Assembly (NCBI GenBank): GCA_050084985.1
Contig: JBITNC010000001.1
Coordinates: forward strand, 142,662,001-142,726,000
Direction: 5' to 3'
DNA length: 64,000 nucleotides
Source of the DNA: Nageia nagi
Lineage: Eukaryota > Pinophyta
The notes under the pieces are model-generated. The model was not told the origin of the DNA. It did not search any database and was given only the letters and a program-made list of their open reading frames with translations. Position 1 is the stretch's first letter; the number at the start of each line of letters is the position of its first letter. Positions 49,418 to 62,311 of this stretch are shown here, in pieces. A program made the translations under genes and the position numbers.

Positions 49418-49433
49418 TGGTACCAAAGATAAG
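49418..49433 (+). promoter_or_regulatory. N3 primer-binding site (tRNA-iMet type)
   Basis: TGGTACCAAAGAT resembles the complement of the initiator tRNA-Met 3' end (TGGTATCAGAGC), with one T/C, one G/A and one C/A difference. Confidence 0.75.
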
Positions 49434-49449
49434 ATCTAGCTAGCCTATA

Positions 49450-50330
49450 CATAAGACCTTTAGTACATTGTTACTACACTAGATCTAGCACTCGTAGAGG
49501 AGATAGAATCTTTTAGGAAAAGAAGATCACACATAGAAGAGGAACCTGCAAGAGCCTTCCATGAAGAGGATAGATGATCTTGGATGGAGGAATTTCTAAA
49601 TGAGGGTGTATTTGAGGATGAAGCGGAGGCACAAAGAGAAAGATAGAGAGCCACCAAGAGGAGGAGTTAAACTATAGTTAGGGAATCCACCCTGGAATGC
49701 AAGTTTGATGAAATTATTTTGGCCATTCACAACATGAACATAATGGTCACCACTATGTAGTATCAATTGAATAGGCATCTTAGTTTTTAAGATGATCCAA
49801 AGAGGTAGAATACTCCCCCACATCACACCAAGGAGGAAAGAGAGACCCTATGCCATACTAGGGATGATAGAGAGGGCCTATATCACACTAGGGATGATAA
49901 AGAGGCTCCATGTAATACTAATGATAATAGAGAGGAGCTATCTAAGGAGGATTGTGTAGATCAAGGGCTAAGCATGAGGAGATCTTGAAGTTTGAGGGAT
50001 CAAGAGTCAACCCACCATGGGTCAATGGAGCATCTAGAGGCCACATTTTTGAGGTACCACTCACATCAAGCACCCCAATGTACACACCCTCTCTAAGGGA
50101 GGTACCTAGAGGACATTGGAAGGATGGAGGAGTAGCATGTTATCCCAAAATTATCCAAGCCCATGTTCGTAATGAAGGCCAAAGAGGAGACAAAGAGTAA
50201 AGTTACTTACACATTAGATCTAATCATATTTTTAGGGATTATTATATGGTAGATCTAGGGTTGATAAGATACTTTAATTTCAATGGCTACCTAGAGATTT
50301 TGGGGTTAAAGGGAAGCAGTACGTATGGCC
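49450..50330 (+). pseudogene. N3 gag
   Basis: Arg/Glu-rich frames with LGNPPWNASLMKLF at about 49681 and a 30-bp tandem repeat. Later there is FQWLPRDFGVKGKQYVWPTH at about 50280-50335. I recognise the general form of a Ty3 gag linked to the downstream RNase H and integrase, but not a clean domain. Confidence 0.55.
49836..49955 (+). repeat. 30-bp in-frame tandem repeat in N3 gag
   Basis: About 3.5 units based on gatagagagg--ctatg and catactagggat. Thirty bases means ten residues per unit, so it was a protein repeat. Confidence 0.75.
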
Positions 50331-50559
50331 TACACACTTCTTGAAATTTATGGGATGAGAAGGACCTATAGCAAAAAATCAATAAAGTGATCGTACAAAT
50401 GTATGATGGGAAGAGAATGATATGTATGGCATGGTTGCATTAGTTGCATATATATTTCACTATGAGTCATTTATATAAGAAGTTTATTAGGGGTTTTTTA
50501 ATACCTTAGAAATTTAATTATGACTTTTGTAAAATTAGTTCTCCATTGCATAACATTAC

Positions 50560-51110
50560 AATAAAGAAGAATAGGTTTTAACTGTGAAAGAAGCAACAAA
50601 TTTATTTTAACTTATTGAAGAAAAAGGTCAATAATACCCTTGTTTTGACACTTCCTAATTTGTAGTATCCCTTCAAAATTTAAATTTATGTAAGTGAGTA
50701 TGTTATGAGTGTAGTATAGATGCAAGTAAGGTGACCAAGTTTTTAGTATTTCAAGAAGTTTAATGGAGTAGTTTTAAATTTTCCTATATATGATAAAGAG
50801 TTATTTGTATTATTCTAACCTTTGAAGAAATATAAGCATGATGTAATGGATATTAATATATTATCCATATTGATCATCAACCATTATAATATTTATAATC
50901 TCAATCTAAATTATAACAAACAAGGAATTTTTGTTAGATGGATTTCCTACAACACTTACATATGATCATTAAGTACAAGAAATACATTAATAAATAAATT
51001 GTAATAATGCTTTTTAGACCTCAAATTTCAACATTCATAGCATTGGCTCCATGTTCTACTAATTTTACAGCATTAACATCATGTTAGTAGAATAATTTAG
51101 CTTCTTTCTC
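50560..51110 (+). pseudogene. N3 RNase H
   Basis: In shifting frames it reads NNTLVLTLPNL, FNGVVLNFPIYDKELFVL, LKKYKHDVMDINIL, YLQ(S)QSKL-type sequence at 50890-50920, and FRPQISTFIALAPCSTNFTA. This is the usual order of RNase H and the tether before integrase. Confidence 0.7.
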
Positions 51111-51599
51111 AATAATGAAAATTTATCCATTTATCTATGAAGAATATTAGGAGGCTTTTTTACAAGATCAATATTTTGAATAGGTTTATCAAAAGATGGA
51201 ATAATTATCATAATGATATTGTAAGCAAATGGATGATTTATACCTTAATTTGTTTTATGTAAATTCAATAATTTATGTATTCTTCAAGGATAGAGGATTG
51301 AATTGATTAGAGAAGTACATATATCTTAAATGTTTGGACATTTTGAAGGTGGGAAGATATTTGTTAATTTGTTAAGGTATATTTCTTCCTAGTTTATTAA
51401 GGTATATATTAGCAATAAATACAAAATCATTATATGATTTGTAATGTGTTCTACTAGAAAACTAAGAAATAGGAAATTAGGTTCTATATGCCATTTCTAG
51501 TTTGTAATTATCATTGGGAGAGTATTTAAATGCATTTTGTGGGTGTTTTTTCCTATTTCTATGAGATGACATGATTATTTATTTATAGTGATGGATATA

Positions 51600-52400
51600 T
51601 TTAACATTATGTGTATTTTAATTTGATATAAGAAGACTATTATTGAAGAAGAAGTAGATGACCTCTTCTTTGATAATGTATGATTTCATTTTAGGTTACC
51701 TACTTATATTCTTTTAGATAGAGATTCTAGACTTTCATGAAAATTTTAGAGTTGTTTATCGATAAGGATGAATACAAGGTTCAAGAGAAGCATTAAATTT
51801 CATCCTTAAATTGATGAACAAAATGAGGTAGTGAATAGAATAATAGTTTTAATTTTGATAGGGAGTTGTGGCAAGTATAAAAAAACCTAGGAAGAATAAC
51901 TTTCATATATCCAACATTCATACAATAGGATCTTTAATATTTGTACAAATAAAAATCCATTTGATACATATTTTGGTTACCTTATACCATCATGTTTTAA
52001 TTATATTATAGGGCATCAAAAGTAAAGAGAAGAATTAATCTTGAGAAAGAAGAAGAGCAATATGAAAAATACATTGATATAATTGGGCATATTCATTTTA
52101 TAATTCAAGGAAAACTCAAAGCTTTCCAATTAAAGTACAAATTAATACATGATAAGTATATAGTTGACTATAAGTTCAAAGTGGAAGACAACATTTGGTT
52201 ATATCTCATTAAGGATAGGGTACATGGATCGACTATTAAGTTGAAACTTAAAAGCATGAATCATTTGATATTATTGAATAAGTGATTGATAATGTATTTA
52301 TATTGAATCTAAATACTTATATGACTATCGATTTATATGTTAATGTGGAGAACTTGAAGTTATTTGAGTCATTTACGTTTTTCCATTACTTGATGATTTA
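51600..52400 (+). pseudogene. N3 integrase
   Basis: The core has FHFRLPTYILLDRDSRLS (second Asp kept), DEQNEVVNRIIVLILIGSCG (Glu kept) and LSYIQHSYNRIF. The C-terminal part reads KYIDIIGHIHFIIQGKLKAF, NIWLYLIKDRVHGSTIKLKL and VNVENLKLFESF, ending near 52380. Confidence 0.75.
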
Positions 52401-53900
52401 TTTTTAAACACTATGAATATAAATGGAAAATATTTCATACTACATGTAGTATAAATCTATTTTACTCATGTATTATAAATCTATCTTTTAGCAATGAAAA
52501 ATGGTCTTTCCCTTATATAATTTACCTCCTTGCTTTATATATGTGATCAATTTCTTATTGGTTTTGATGTTTGTGCTTCCTAGTGTTTTGGTATTTGATC
52601 TCACTAGTATAATTATAGTTGTATTTATGGAAACTAAGTTATGATTGTTAATGTATTGTAGAAATGACCCTAAGTGAAAATACACTAGGGTTGATCTCAT
52701 CTTAAGGTATTTCATGGACCACTTTCCCTTCCTTATATTATGGTTAATGGCTACACCTCCTTAAATGAGTTATTCCTTTCATGTTATCAGTAGATTAGTC
52801 ATTTTTAAATAGGCTCACTATTGCAAATATGGGCACATAGGCCTTAAGGTCTTTTCCTATCTCTTTCTTGCATCCCTATACCTTTTAACATTCATTATTT
52901 CCCTCTCTTTATTTTAATATTTGACCTTTTATTAAGTTCTCCCCATAGCAATGGGGTAAGATCTGACTTCTAAACTAGTGGTTGGAGGATTTTTCCTCTA
53001 TCCAATGCTTGGCCAATGTAGGTTACACTTTGCCATTCAATAATTATTAATAATAAATAATATACTAGCCTATATATAATAATTTTATTATTTTAAAATA
53101 TATATCAAAGTATTTATAGTATATGTACTATATAATGTAAATAATTGATATTAATATATATAGATACACATAAAACTATTATATTAAATATACTAAAATT
53201 ACCTTATTATTTAATTAACTTATATACTTGAGATCTATTAGAATAAAACTCTTTTACTATGAGGTGGATTAGTACATTCATGATACTAGTAGGATTGTTT
53301 ACGCTAAAAATAATGAAATTAGTTTATGATAGAAGTGGTCCCAACTATTCGATATGGAGCTTTGATTAGAATCTCATAAAAACTATTTTGTATTCATAAA
53401 GATAACTTAATTAAAGGCATTTTTTAGGGGACAATTTTAAATCATCTCAAGTTAGGATTTTGGTTGTACTTTTGGTGTGTCTATGTGTGGGAGGGTGGTC
53501 TAAAGTGCACCAACAAAGAATAAGTATGTTGTTTAAAACCACCCTTCAATGTCAAATAAAAATAAAAATAGAAAATCTCATGAGAGGAACTTAAGTGGGT
53601 ACATGGAAAGTATCAAAATTGTCGAGGAGAGAAAAGGTTAGGGGTTATAGGATAGTACATGAGGGGAGATGCAAGGTGAGAATATTATGTAACATATATC
53701 CTTTTAAATGATTTTTACACTTTATATTCTTCTACATTTTAAAAAATATATGTCTAGGGTTTAACACCTAATAACCATTTTAAATTTTTAGGCCTTGAGA
53801 GGGTGAAGGTGAGGTAGGTTATCGAGTGGAGAGATGATGTGCAATAAGAAGAGGTTCCTATGTAGTAGGTATCCTTTTATATTTTGAAAAGAACATGTAT
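52400..53900. other. AT-rich stretch, nothing recognised
   Basis: No coding motif on either strand. Segments at 53040-53220 are almost pure A/T. Confidence 0.4.
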
Positions 53901-55503
53901 ATAAGGGTTTAACACCTAAAATTAAATTTGGAATAAATGTCTCTAGCATCTTTTTTAGAAAACCCATTTTACATGTATCTTGTAAGCATTATAGACCATG
54001 ACATTATGTTTATCTCATACATATAGTCAAATAATTTTTATGCCTTGTATATTTCTCACATTATGTAGACATGTCTATCAAGATATTAAAAACTACAAAA
54101 TTCAATTCAAAAGCACCATATAGACACATCCACATACCCAATTCATATTTTATAGGTATTTTGAATGTAAACTTTAAATCTTTCTCAAGATGACCCACAT
54201 ATCCAAGAAGATCAATAATTCTTATATAGTTCTTCATAAAAAGAATAATATAATAAGAGTTTCTTAAAAATAGCAAGTTCTTTATCACATATAAGAGTTT
54301 AAGGGAATATTTTATGTAGTTATGAGTTATTTATCTTGTAATCATTGCATTTCATGAAACTATTATAGATTTAGGCTAAAAAAATAAGAATTGAATCTCC
54401 TTAAAAGTATCTAGAGCTATTTTAGAAAACCCTTTTTTGTATGTATCATGATATAATTATAGTTCATGAAACTATGTTTGTATCATTCATCTTGTCAAAT
54501 AATTCTCAGGACTTGTGTATTCTTCCATATTTTACATACATATATAAGAGAAGTAAAAGGTTTTCCTTACTAATTTGTCCACTTACAAAATAAAGTTTGA
54601 GTCAAAGAGGGCCTTGTGTATTATATCATCTTTTTCATGCATTTATATCATGGTACTCATAACCATATTAGTTGATGAAAAACCATTTGTAACTAGTTTT
54701 TTTATGAATGTACATATCTTCTTCTAGAGCTCACATAGTGGCATGTGCTAAAAGAATATTGGACAAGGTTGTAGAGTTTGATTTACTCTTAATAATTTAG
54801 TTTTCTTAAAACTTTTAGGGATTTCTTTGAAAACTCATTTTATGCATATCCTATAGTCATTACATTCCATGAGATTACATTTTATGTATATCTTATAATA
54901 ATGATTTATGGGTATGATATATCTTCTATAAGAAAAGTATGCACTCTTTTCTCAACTTTAAATCTAACCACATCTAGGTTTTGTCTTGATTACTCTATCC
55001 TTTTTTTAACTTTAATCAAATTTCATCTAGGCCATATCACATAATCATTAAATTCTAAGAGATTATCTATCTTTGATATATTATGTCAAATAGTGCACAT
55101 GCTATGTGAATATTACACAAATTAGCATATTTTTTAATCCAGTAAGTAGGAGTACCCTATTGAATTTTATATTTTTACACATTTTCCATGCATTTATATC
55201 ATGAAGTTTTTGCAATGGAATTCAAAACTTCCTCTTAAGATAGCCTACATAATCAACAAGGTCAATAAGTGAGATAAAATGATTCATCAAGAAACCAATT
55301 ATGTGCATAGCATATAATCATTTCATTCCATGATATTATATCTTGGTATTGCATTTCCTTGGAAAGATTTTCATTTTTCTTAAGAAACCCAATCTGGGTG
55401 TATTATGTAATAATTAAATTCTATGATATGGCATATTTATATTGTATTTTTATCAAAAAGTGCATGGACCTTTTATATGTTTGCAAACATTGAATACATA
55501 TAC

Positions 55504-55549
<46 letters not shown>

Positions 55550-55560
55550 AACATTTATCA
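53900..55560. repeat. Degenerate dispersed repeat family
   Basis: A motif of roughly 100 bp recurs with irregular spacing: ccattttacatgtatct, then taatcattacattccatgag, then attatgtttatctc, then tcaaataattctca. Copies are visible near 53965, 54310, 54440, 54840, 55030, 55310 and 55395, and again near 61080, 61160 and 61685. I take it as an old tandem or 3' UTR-type array. Confidence 0.5.
55495..55548. repeat. (TA)n microsatellite with CA interruptions
   Basis: acatatacatatacatat followed by about 20 TA units. Confidence 0.95.
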
Positions 55561-58500
55561 TAATAACATTCAAGTGAAAAACACTTCTTAGGATGTTAAG
55601 ATAGCACAAAGAGAAATAATAATTGAGGGTCTCTAAGCCATACCAGTTCTATGTGAATCATTGTAAGTTATATATAATTTTATAGCATATTTATGAAAAT
55701 GGTAATAACTAAATGAACATATTTACATGCTTAGTTTTATGAACTATGCTCTAGAATTGTGAATATCTACAAGGAAGATATACTTGAATATTTTCATAGA
55801 TTTATTTACTTTGCTATTAAGTTAATTTTGAATGAGAAATTTAAAAAAAGGATCTTAGCAAAGAATAAAACATAACAACATAATGAGTAGAGAGATTTGA
55901 TATCTTTTCAAAAGGTTCATTTCATTCAATAAAATCATCATAATGCATCTTATTAATGAAAATTGTTGCATTTTTAATGCTTTTATATTTTACATATATA
56001 TCTATTATAATTTTCATCATAATTGTATATGAAACAATTCCACATCTAATTATTGTTTAATGAATGACCATATCCCATTTTAAATATATGAAAGTTATAA
56101 ATACAAGAATAATGCCTCCATGACCAAGAATGTCAGCAATACATGCATATTTATTTATCCCAATAATAATCCAATAATATTTACTCATTATATTAAATTA
56201 TTCATCACTAGTTTCTAGTATATCTACATGCTTTCATGCAAGTAGAAGACATACAAAAGTTGTGTTGTTAAGGTTGGTTCCTAAGTGCTTCATGAGATCA
56301 AAGAGTTGAAGAGCATTCTTGTTGTAGCTTTCAACAAGATTATATATTTATACAAATATTTATTATGAAGAAATGAAATCAAATATGATTTATTATCTAC
56401 CTAAAAGCATGCACCATATCATTGTGTAAAACTCTTTATATATTGTATTACTTTGCATCACCAATAATCTCTAAAAGAAAATTCTTCATGCTTGAAATGT
56501 AATTGACTATTTCAATATAAGTATTTGAAATAAAAAATATGATAAAGTCCATAAATTATGTTTGCAATATGGATCTTATCAAATAATTCTCATTCCTTTT
56601 CTATTTAAATTATTCTTTGCAACATTCAACATCTTATTTGATTGAATACATGTTATACTTCCATACAATCTTATTTCCCAATGATGATATGCCCTTATAG
56701 TTGGAAATTACTAACTTAATGCTATGCATAGTGAAATTGAATCCAAATAAGAATGAGAAATATATGAAGGATATATCAAAATTTTGTAATAAGTTAGAAT
56801 CCATTGACTAGATAAATTCATACAATAGAGTCTAATTAATGAGAAAACTAAAAAGGATGCAAGTCATACAATAAATGAATCTAATTTTGATAATGATTTA
56901 AATTACCTTCATGATTATTTGGCCAAAAAATAAGATATAAGAACATGTAATAAATTTTCTTGTGTAATTGGTTACTTATAGTTGTTCTACTATATGGTAT
57001 GAGAATATTGAGATTATATCTAATGTATTGTTGTTGATGATAGGTCATCATACAATTCAAAATCTAAAAATCAAAGAATGAGAGATACAATGAAGTTTGA
57101 AATAAAGTGAAGCAACATATATAAGGTGGATATTAGTACCAATCTACATGGAAACCCCATTGTAGAAAATTATGTGAAGTTTTCATCTCAATGGGGGTGA
57201 TGCTGAGGGATATTCTTATCTCTTTCATGTATAAATAATAGAAATTGGTACTAGAGGAAATTAAATATATTAATGGAAAATGATTAAGTTAACTTAGTAT
57301 CCAAGAAATTTATCACCATACATTTTTTAATACTTATGTAAATAATCCATACAATAAAATATTGGTTTAATGTAGTAAAATAATATGATTTCAAATATAG
57401 TGAAGTAATAAGTAATGATGAAAATGGATAAACTATGACATGATAATAAGAATCAACTTGTTAAAAGTTACTATTGATCGATATTGTGTAATATTCATGT
57501 ACCCATGAATTGTAATCAATTGAGTCACTATGGATGAAATACTTTTCAATGTTCAACCTTTGGTATGAAGTTTGATACCTTATCTATTAGGATAGACTCC
57601 CCTCAAGGAAGGATCTACTACACTATTGTGTAAAATGGTAGGGTGCAAGAAATAAAAATAATAATAATAATAAAGTAATTAAAATGATATCCATAACCAA
57701 TGTGAGCTTTCTAATAGGAATGACTAGAAGGAAATATGAATTAATAGCCATGATCTCTACTAGAAATCCTAGTTAGATATTGTACTAAAAAACATTAATT
57801 TAACATTGAGCCATGAAGTCATAAAGAGTACACATAATTATACATAATGGTTTAAGTACACACATAAATTGATTATTGAGTAAAAGGTCAACCACATCAT
57901 TCTTGTATTCAAAAAATAGTTTTAGTAACATTACATAGGGTAAAATATTAAAAGTATGATCCTAATTACACAAAAATACCTTGTATTTATAGGAATAAAT
58001 ACATCAAAATATATTAAAATGCAAATTCAAACTTAACTACTACTAACAACCATCAGTTGATTACACTTAAGAAAACTAGAATTAAACTTAGAGAAATTTT
58101 TCGAATAATATAGTATCCCCTTTATGCAAAATGCATGGGTCATCTTATATGGTTATAATATATAATGACTCATCCCCTCAAGATAGATTCTAAATTACAA
58201 CTACCATTGAAACTACTTCTTCTTCATTTGAGGTCACCTTGAGGATATTGCTAGGTGAATTTACTGACCCCTTGAGACTTTGTATGTCTAGTTATGGATA
58301 AACTATAGCTTCTACCTCCTTTCAAGAGTTTTACTTCTAGTCATTATGATTATATATTACTTTTTTATGGTAACTATAAACAAAATTATGATACAAATAT
58401 CCAAGAGTATGATGTCCATGTAATCACAATCTATAATGCTTTCCTTGGTGTCATCCTATTCACCCTCACCTTAGTCGAAAATTCATATCACCATGCCCCT

Positions 58501-58650
58501 TCTAGATGTCAAAGTGTCACATATAAAGTTGCTTCTTCAATAAGGAGGTTCATCCTATGTTTTTTTATCATAGATATATGGTATAATTTTGAAAATACTA
58601 TACCAATAATCATAAGATCCATATGATAGAAATTTGAAATTAGAATCAAT
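55560..58650. other. AT-rich stretch, nothing recognised
   Basis: No genes, LTRs or RNA genes recognised. A short (AAT)n run lies at about 57658-57672. The region 57440-57640 is a little richer in GC but shows no motif. Confidence 0.4.
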
Positions 58651-58699
58651 ATGGATGAATATTTTACAGATTTAGTCTACCTTTTCTACAACTAAGGTT

Positions 58700-59900
58700 G
58701 ATATTTTGAAAATGCTTCCCATGTAAACTTGGATGCTTTGAAGGAAGGATTTTGCATGTTGAATTTTACCTACCAAAATTAGTAGAGTTCCTTTCTACCT
58801 GGCCATTTTATTATTCAATCTATCAAGGAACCTTTTCTAGAGGCTTATTTGGACTCTTCCTTCAAAAAGGGCCATATCAAGATAAGTATTAGGGAAGGTC
58901 CCAATTTGGAATTGAAAGATATAAGAAATTACTTAAATTTTGCATGGGGGGTATTGAAGGAATAAATGTTGGATTTATCATAGTTGATTTTCTAATCTGA
59001 TTCCCTTTCATATTTATTAAGGATAGATTTCATGATTCTTTCCTCTTCAAGACTAGACTTTTCAACTAGGATAGTATCATCCATAAATTAATGATGGGTT
59101 GTGGGAGATAAATTAAGGCCAATTTTGATCCCTATAATGTTTCCATTTTTATTTGCACATTTTAATGATCTTCCTAGAGCCTCAACCATTGTGATGAAGA
59201 GATAGGATGATAAGGGATCTCCTTATCTTATTCCTTTAAAGGAATTAAAAAATTATACTACTTCACCATAAATTAATATTGAAAAAGTGATTGATGATAT
59301 ACACTTATTGATCCATATTCTCCATTGTCTCAAAAACCTAAATCTTTCAAGCACTTAGTCTAGGAGTTTCCATGAAACTTAGTCATAAGCCTTCTGTATA
59401 CCCAACTTAATGATCATAGCTTCTTCTTTAGATGTTTTTATGAATGTAGCATATCATGTATTAGGATGATGGCATAAAACATTTATATATATCTCACAAC
59501 TTCATATTTTTATGGAGAAATATTTTTTGGGAGGATTTTTGCTATTCATTTTTCCAAGAGATTTGTTATGGTTTTGTAAGTTCTATTACATAATCCAATT
59601 GGCCTAAAGTTTTTCAAATTTATTACACTTTTACTTCAGGAATGAGGATAAGGAATGTGGTATTTCAAAATTTTAGAACATTTTTATATATCTAAAATTC
59701 CTAGATGACTTTTATAACATCATCTCTAATAATATTTCAAAATTGATGGAAGAATAAGTAGGAAAACCATCAAGGAACATGGCTTTATCTTTCTCCATCA
59801 TAAACATTATGGAGGTAATTTCTTTTTTTGTAAATGTAGCAATTAATTTACCATTTCCTCTTTGCTAATCAAGGTTTGAATGTTTTTCAATCCCTATTTG
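58700..59900 (-). pseudogene. LINE (non-LTR) reverse transcriptase fragment
   Basis: Minus-strand motifs in order: NLKNFRPIGLCN (about 59605), KFHGNS (about 59375), WINKCISSITFSILIYGEVV (about 59310-59270), GIR-stop-GDPLSSYLFITMV (about 59230-59185), NGNIIGIKIGLNLSPTTHH, FMDDTILVEKSSLEEERIM (catalytic Asp pair near 59090) and KSILNKYE. This is the plant L1-type RT. The endonuclease and 5' part are missing, and the right side stops at the LTR starting 59924. The part downstream of RT continues weakly to about 58700. Confidence 0.8.
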
Positions 59901-59923
59901 GTTGCATTTTGATATTCCTATAA

Positions 59924-60700
59924 TGACCCACCCTAACACTCTAATTGAGACCTTTATTACCTTAGGGAACTTGGAATTTAATTTGAGATCATATATGCTA
60001 TAAAATGGATTATGAATGATTTTATGCATCATTTGTATTGATTTGATACTATCTTTGAGGTTATTGTGATAAAGGTAAAAAGTTGACCAATGTGACTATC
60101 AGAATGGAGACCCTAAGGAACCAAAGATGAGTGGGTTATGGGAATAGATTGGTAAGAGTGAGGAAATGTTTGAAATTGAATTGATGACAACTACAAGGAA
60201 TCTTATAGATCATGTAGATGCATATCACCATTATTGTGCATTATTTTTTATTTCGATGATGTATGCATTTGTATGCACTAATAAATTGCCTTACAGGATG
60301 AATGATCATCATAGGTAAATATGAGCTTTAAAAATATATATAATGCATTTTGAAAAATGCTTGATTTATTTTTAAAAAATGCAAGGAATATTCCCATCAT
60401 TTGAATTTGAATTTCTACCAATGAACTTTAGTATTTACAATAATAAATTTAGGAGAAAGATAAAATTAAGGGTTAAAGGATTTTTCATCATTTCATGGAG
60501 GTTATAAGGCTATTTTGATGCTTTGATAAAATAATTGAGAAGATCACTCCACAAAAATTATTTCCTTTTTTTATGTGTAAAATGATTTATGAAATCTTTT
60601 TCTCTTAGTGAAAGGTATGCAATTATTCTTAAAAGACCTAAGGACCTAAAAACAATTGTACAAGCCCCTCACACAAAAAATAAGATACCTACACTTTTCA
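59924..60700 (+). repeat. Tekay-type LTR relic (third copy)
   Basis: It begins TGACCCACCC. It shares with 5155-6250 the order tttgaggttattgtgat, gactatcagaatggagac, gatcatgtagatgcatatc, tatgcactaataaatt and gcaaggaatatt. No coding region is attached, so it may be a solo LTR. The right end is unclear. Confidence 0.6.
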
Positions 60701-61781
60701 GGGGGAACCTCTTATAATTTTAAATTTTATATTTTGTTCATAGGGAACCATAGATAACCCATTGTTGATAGGTCATTTCATTATCCTCCCCTATGCTATG
60801 TCTCCCTTCTTAGGGTTTTTCAACGTATTGGTTCTTATGTGCTTTTTCTATCAAGAAGGCCATATTTGAGGTTGCATTTAATTTTATATGTGGTTACCAT
60901 ATTTTCACTCCATGATTATTGGTATCTGGTACGACTACATTTGATGATGTATTTTGTCAAGGAAATCTTATACCCCTCTAGCATATTCACCTTAGGCATT
61001 ATCTATGAACATTGCATTCCTTTAGATCACATCTCATTGAGGGATTCTACCAAACAAACCAAACACCCTTTGTACATCCCATTTTACATATATCCTATAT
61101 TCATTATACTCTATGAGACTGTAAGTTGATGAGATATTTTATGTATCCATTTTATGTAGATTGTGAGGTCATTGCATCCCATTTGACTATATTTCAATGA
61201 GTTTTTTGTCCAACCAACTACAAACTTCTTAAGCATATCCATTTTCATTTAATCCATCAAGAAGCATTTGAACAATAATATTGATCAAAAGTGAGGCTTA
61301 GGGTTCATGAGATGTGTGTGTTCCTTCATATTCATCACCTTTCAAGGTCCTCCAGTAATGCCTATCAAAATCTTCATCATCCCTCTAGAGTGCATCCTGC
61401 TATCGAGAGCCAATCCTAAGATGGTACTAGTAGAAATAGGATGCTTTCCTCCTTAATTAAATAGCCTTAAAGTATAGAAATCTCAATAATACTAGGAAAT
61501 TAATAATGTATAGGTGATAGATTCCATTACGAAGGATTTATTGCATGAGATCATGTTTTAATGAGACACTTTATCTAGCAATTCATAGGCCCTTTCCCAC
61601 TTGGATGTACTAATATGCACCTACATTCCAATACAACATTTTTCCAAATAATTCATAGGCCTTATTAAGGTTCCCTCTATGTGTATATTCTATGATCACA
61701 ACATTTCATGAGATTGCACTTCAATGAAGAATTTTGTTAAACAAATTTTAGATGAAGCGTTGAATTCAATGAAGCATTTTG
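60700..61781. other. Unassigned; contains copies of the 54-kb dispersed repeat
   Basis: The open plus frame at 60839-61129 (96 codons) has no recognised motif. ccattttacatatatcc at about 61078 and gtgtatattctatgatcac at about 61680 belong to the dispersed repeat. Confidence 0.4.
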
Positions 61782-61982
61782 TTAAATAAATTTTAGATTG
61801 AGTGCATCATTAATTGAAACTATAGGAAGAGACCACTTAGGAAGTGGTTCTATTTCATCTATTAAGATTTCACCTTCATTTGTAACATTGAAAGTACTAC
61901 CCAAATTTATAAAAGCATTTGTAAGATCAATACCTGATTCTATGTTTGAAGAAGTACTAATCTTATGTGTCATTTGTATCAA
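61782..61982 (-). pseudogene. Coding remnant after the pararetrovirus primer site
   Basis: A 66-codon open frame that is Ser/Asn/Ile-rich, containing GIDLTNAFINLGSTFNVTN and EGEILIDEIEPLPKW. By position it would be the N-terminal part of the first viral coding region, but I see no movement-protein motif, so the assignment rests on context only. It stops where a short duplicated sequence (ttttgttaaa-aaattttaga) begins. Confidence 0.35.
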
Positions 61983-62290
61983 GAATCATGTCACTGGTAT
62001 TTGGCTACCACTACCCTTTCATGCCTATCTATTGGCTTTAACATGGGACTTACTTGGACTTACCCTAATAACCAGATTAGATTGTTCAAGTATACAATAG
62101 TATACCAAGAATAGAAACTTATTTCCAATTACAAAGAACAAATATAGATCAAAATAGAGTGCTATATTGATAAATGGATGGAGTACATATATAAAGGAAT
62201 GATTAAGTAATACCAAGGGACTGAAACCATGAATATTAACTTAGCATTGACTCTAAATAAAACTTGGCCCTAAAAAAACTAGGCTCTAAA

Positions 62291-62311
62291 CCAAACTTGG
62301 CTTTGATACCA
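62291..62311 (-). promoter_or_regulatory. tRNA-Met primer-binding site of the pararetrovirus
   Basis: On the minus strand TGGTATCAAAGCCAAG is followed by TTTGG. It matches 18 of 21 positions of the complement of the plant initiator tRNA-Met 3' end. This site defines position 1 of caulimovirid genomes. Confidence 0.75.

Larger units (their letters stand above)
48184..52400 (+). mobile_element. N3: Ty3 (chromovirus-like) element, internally deleted
   Basis: It consists of an LTR of about 1.23 kb, a tRNA-iMet-type PBS, gag, then RNase H and integrase. Protease and RT are missing between about 50300 and 50560, and no 3' LTR was found. It begins within the N0 5' LTR, so it inserted after N0. Confidence 0.75.

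Noticed and set aside
60839-61129. A 96-codon plus-strand frame as a host gene
   Set aside because: No recognisable domain, biased hydrophobic composition from T-rich DNA, and it overlaps copies of the dispersed repeat.
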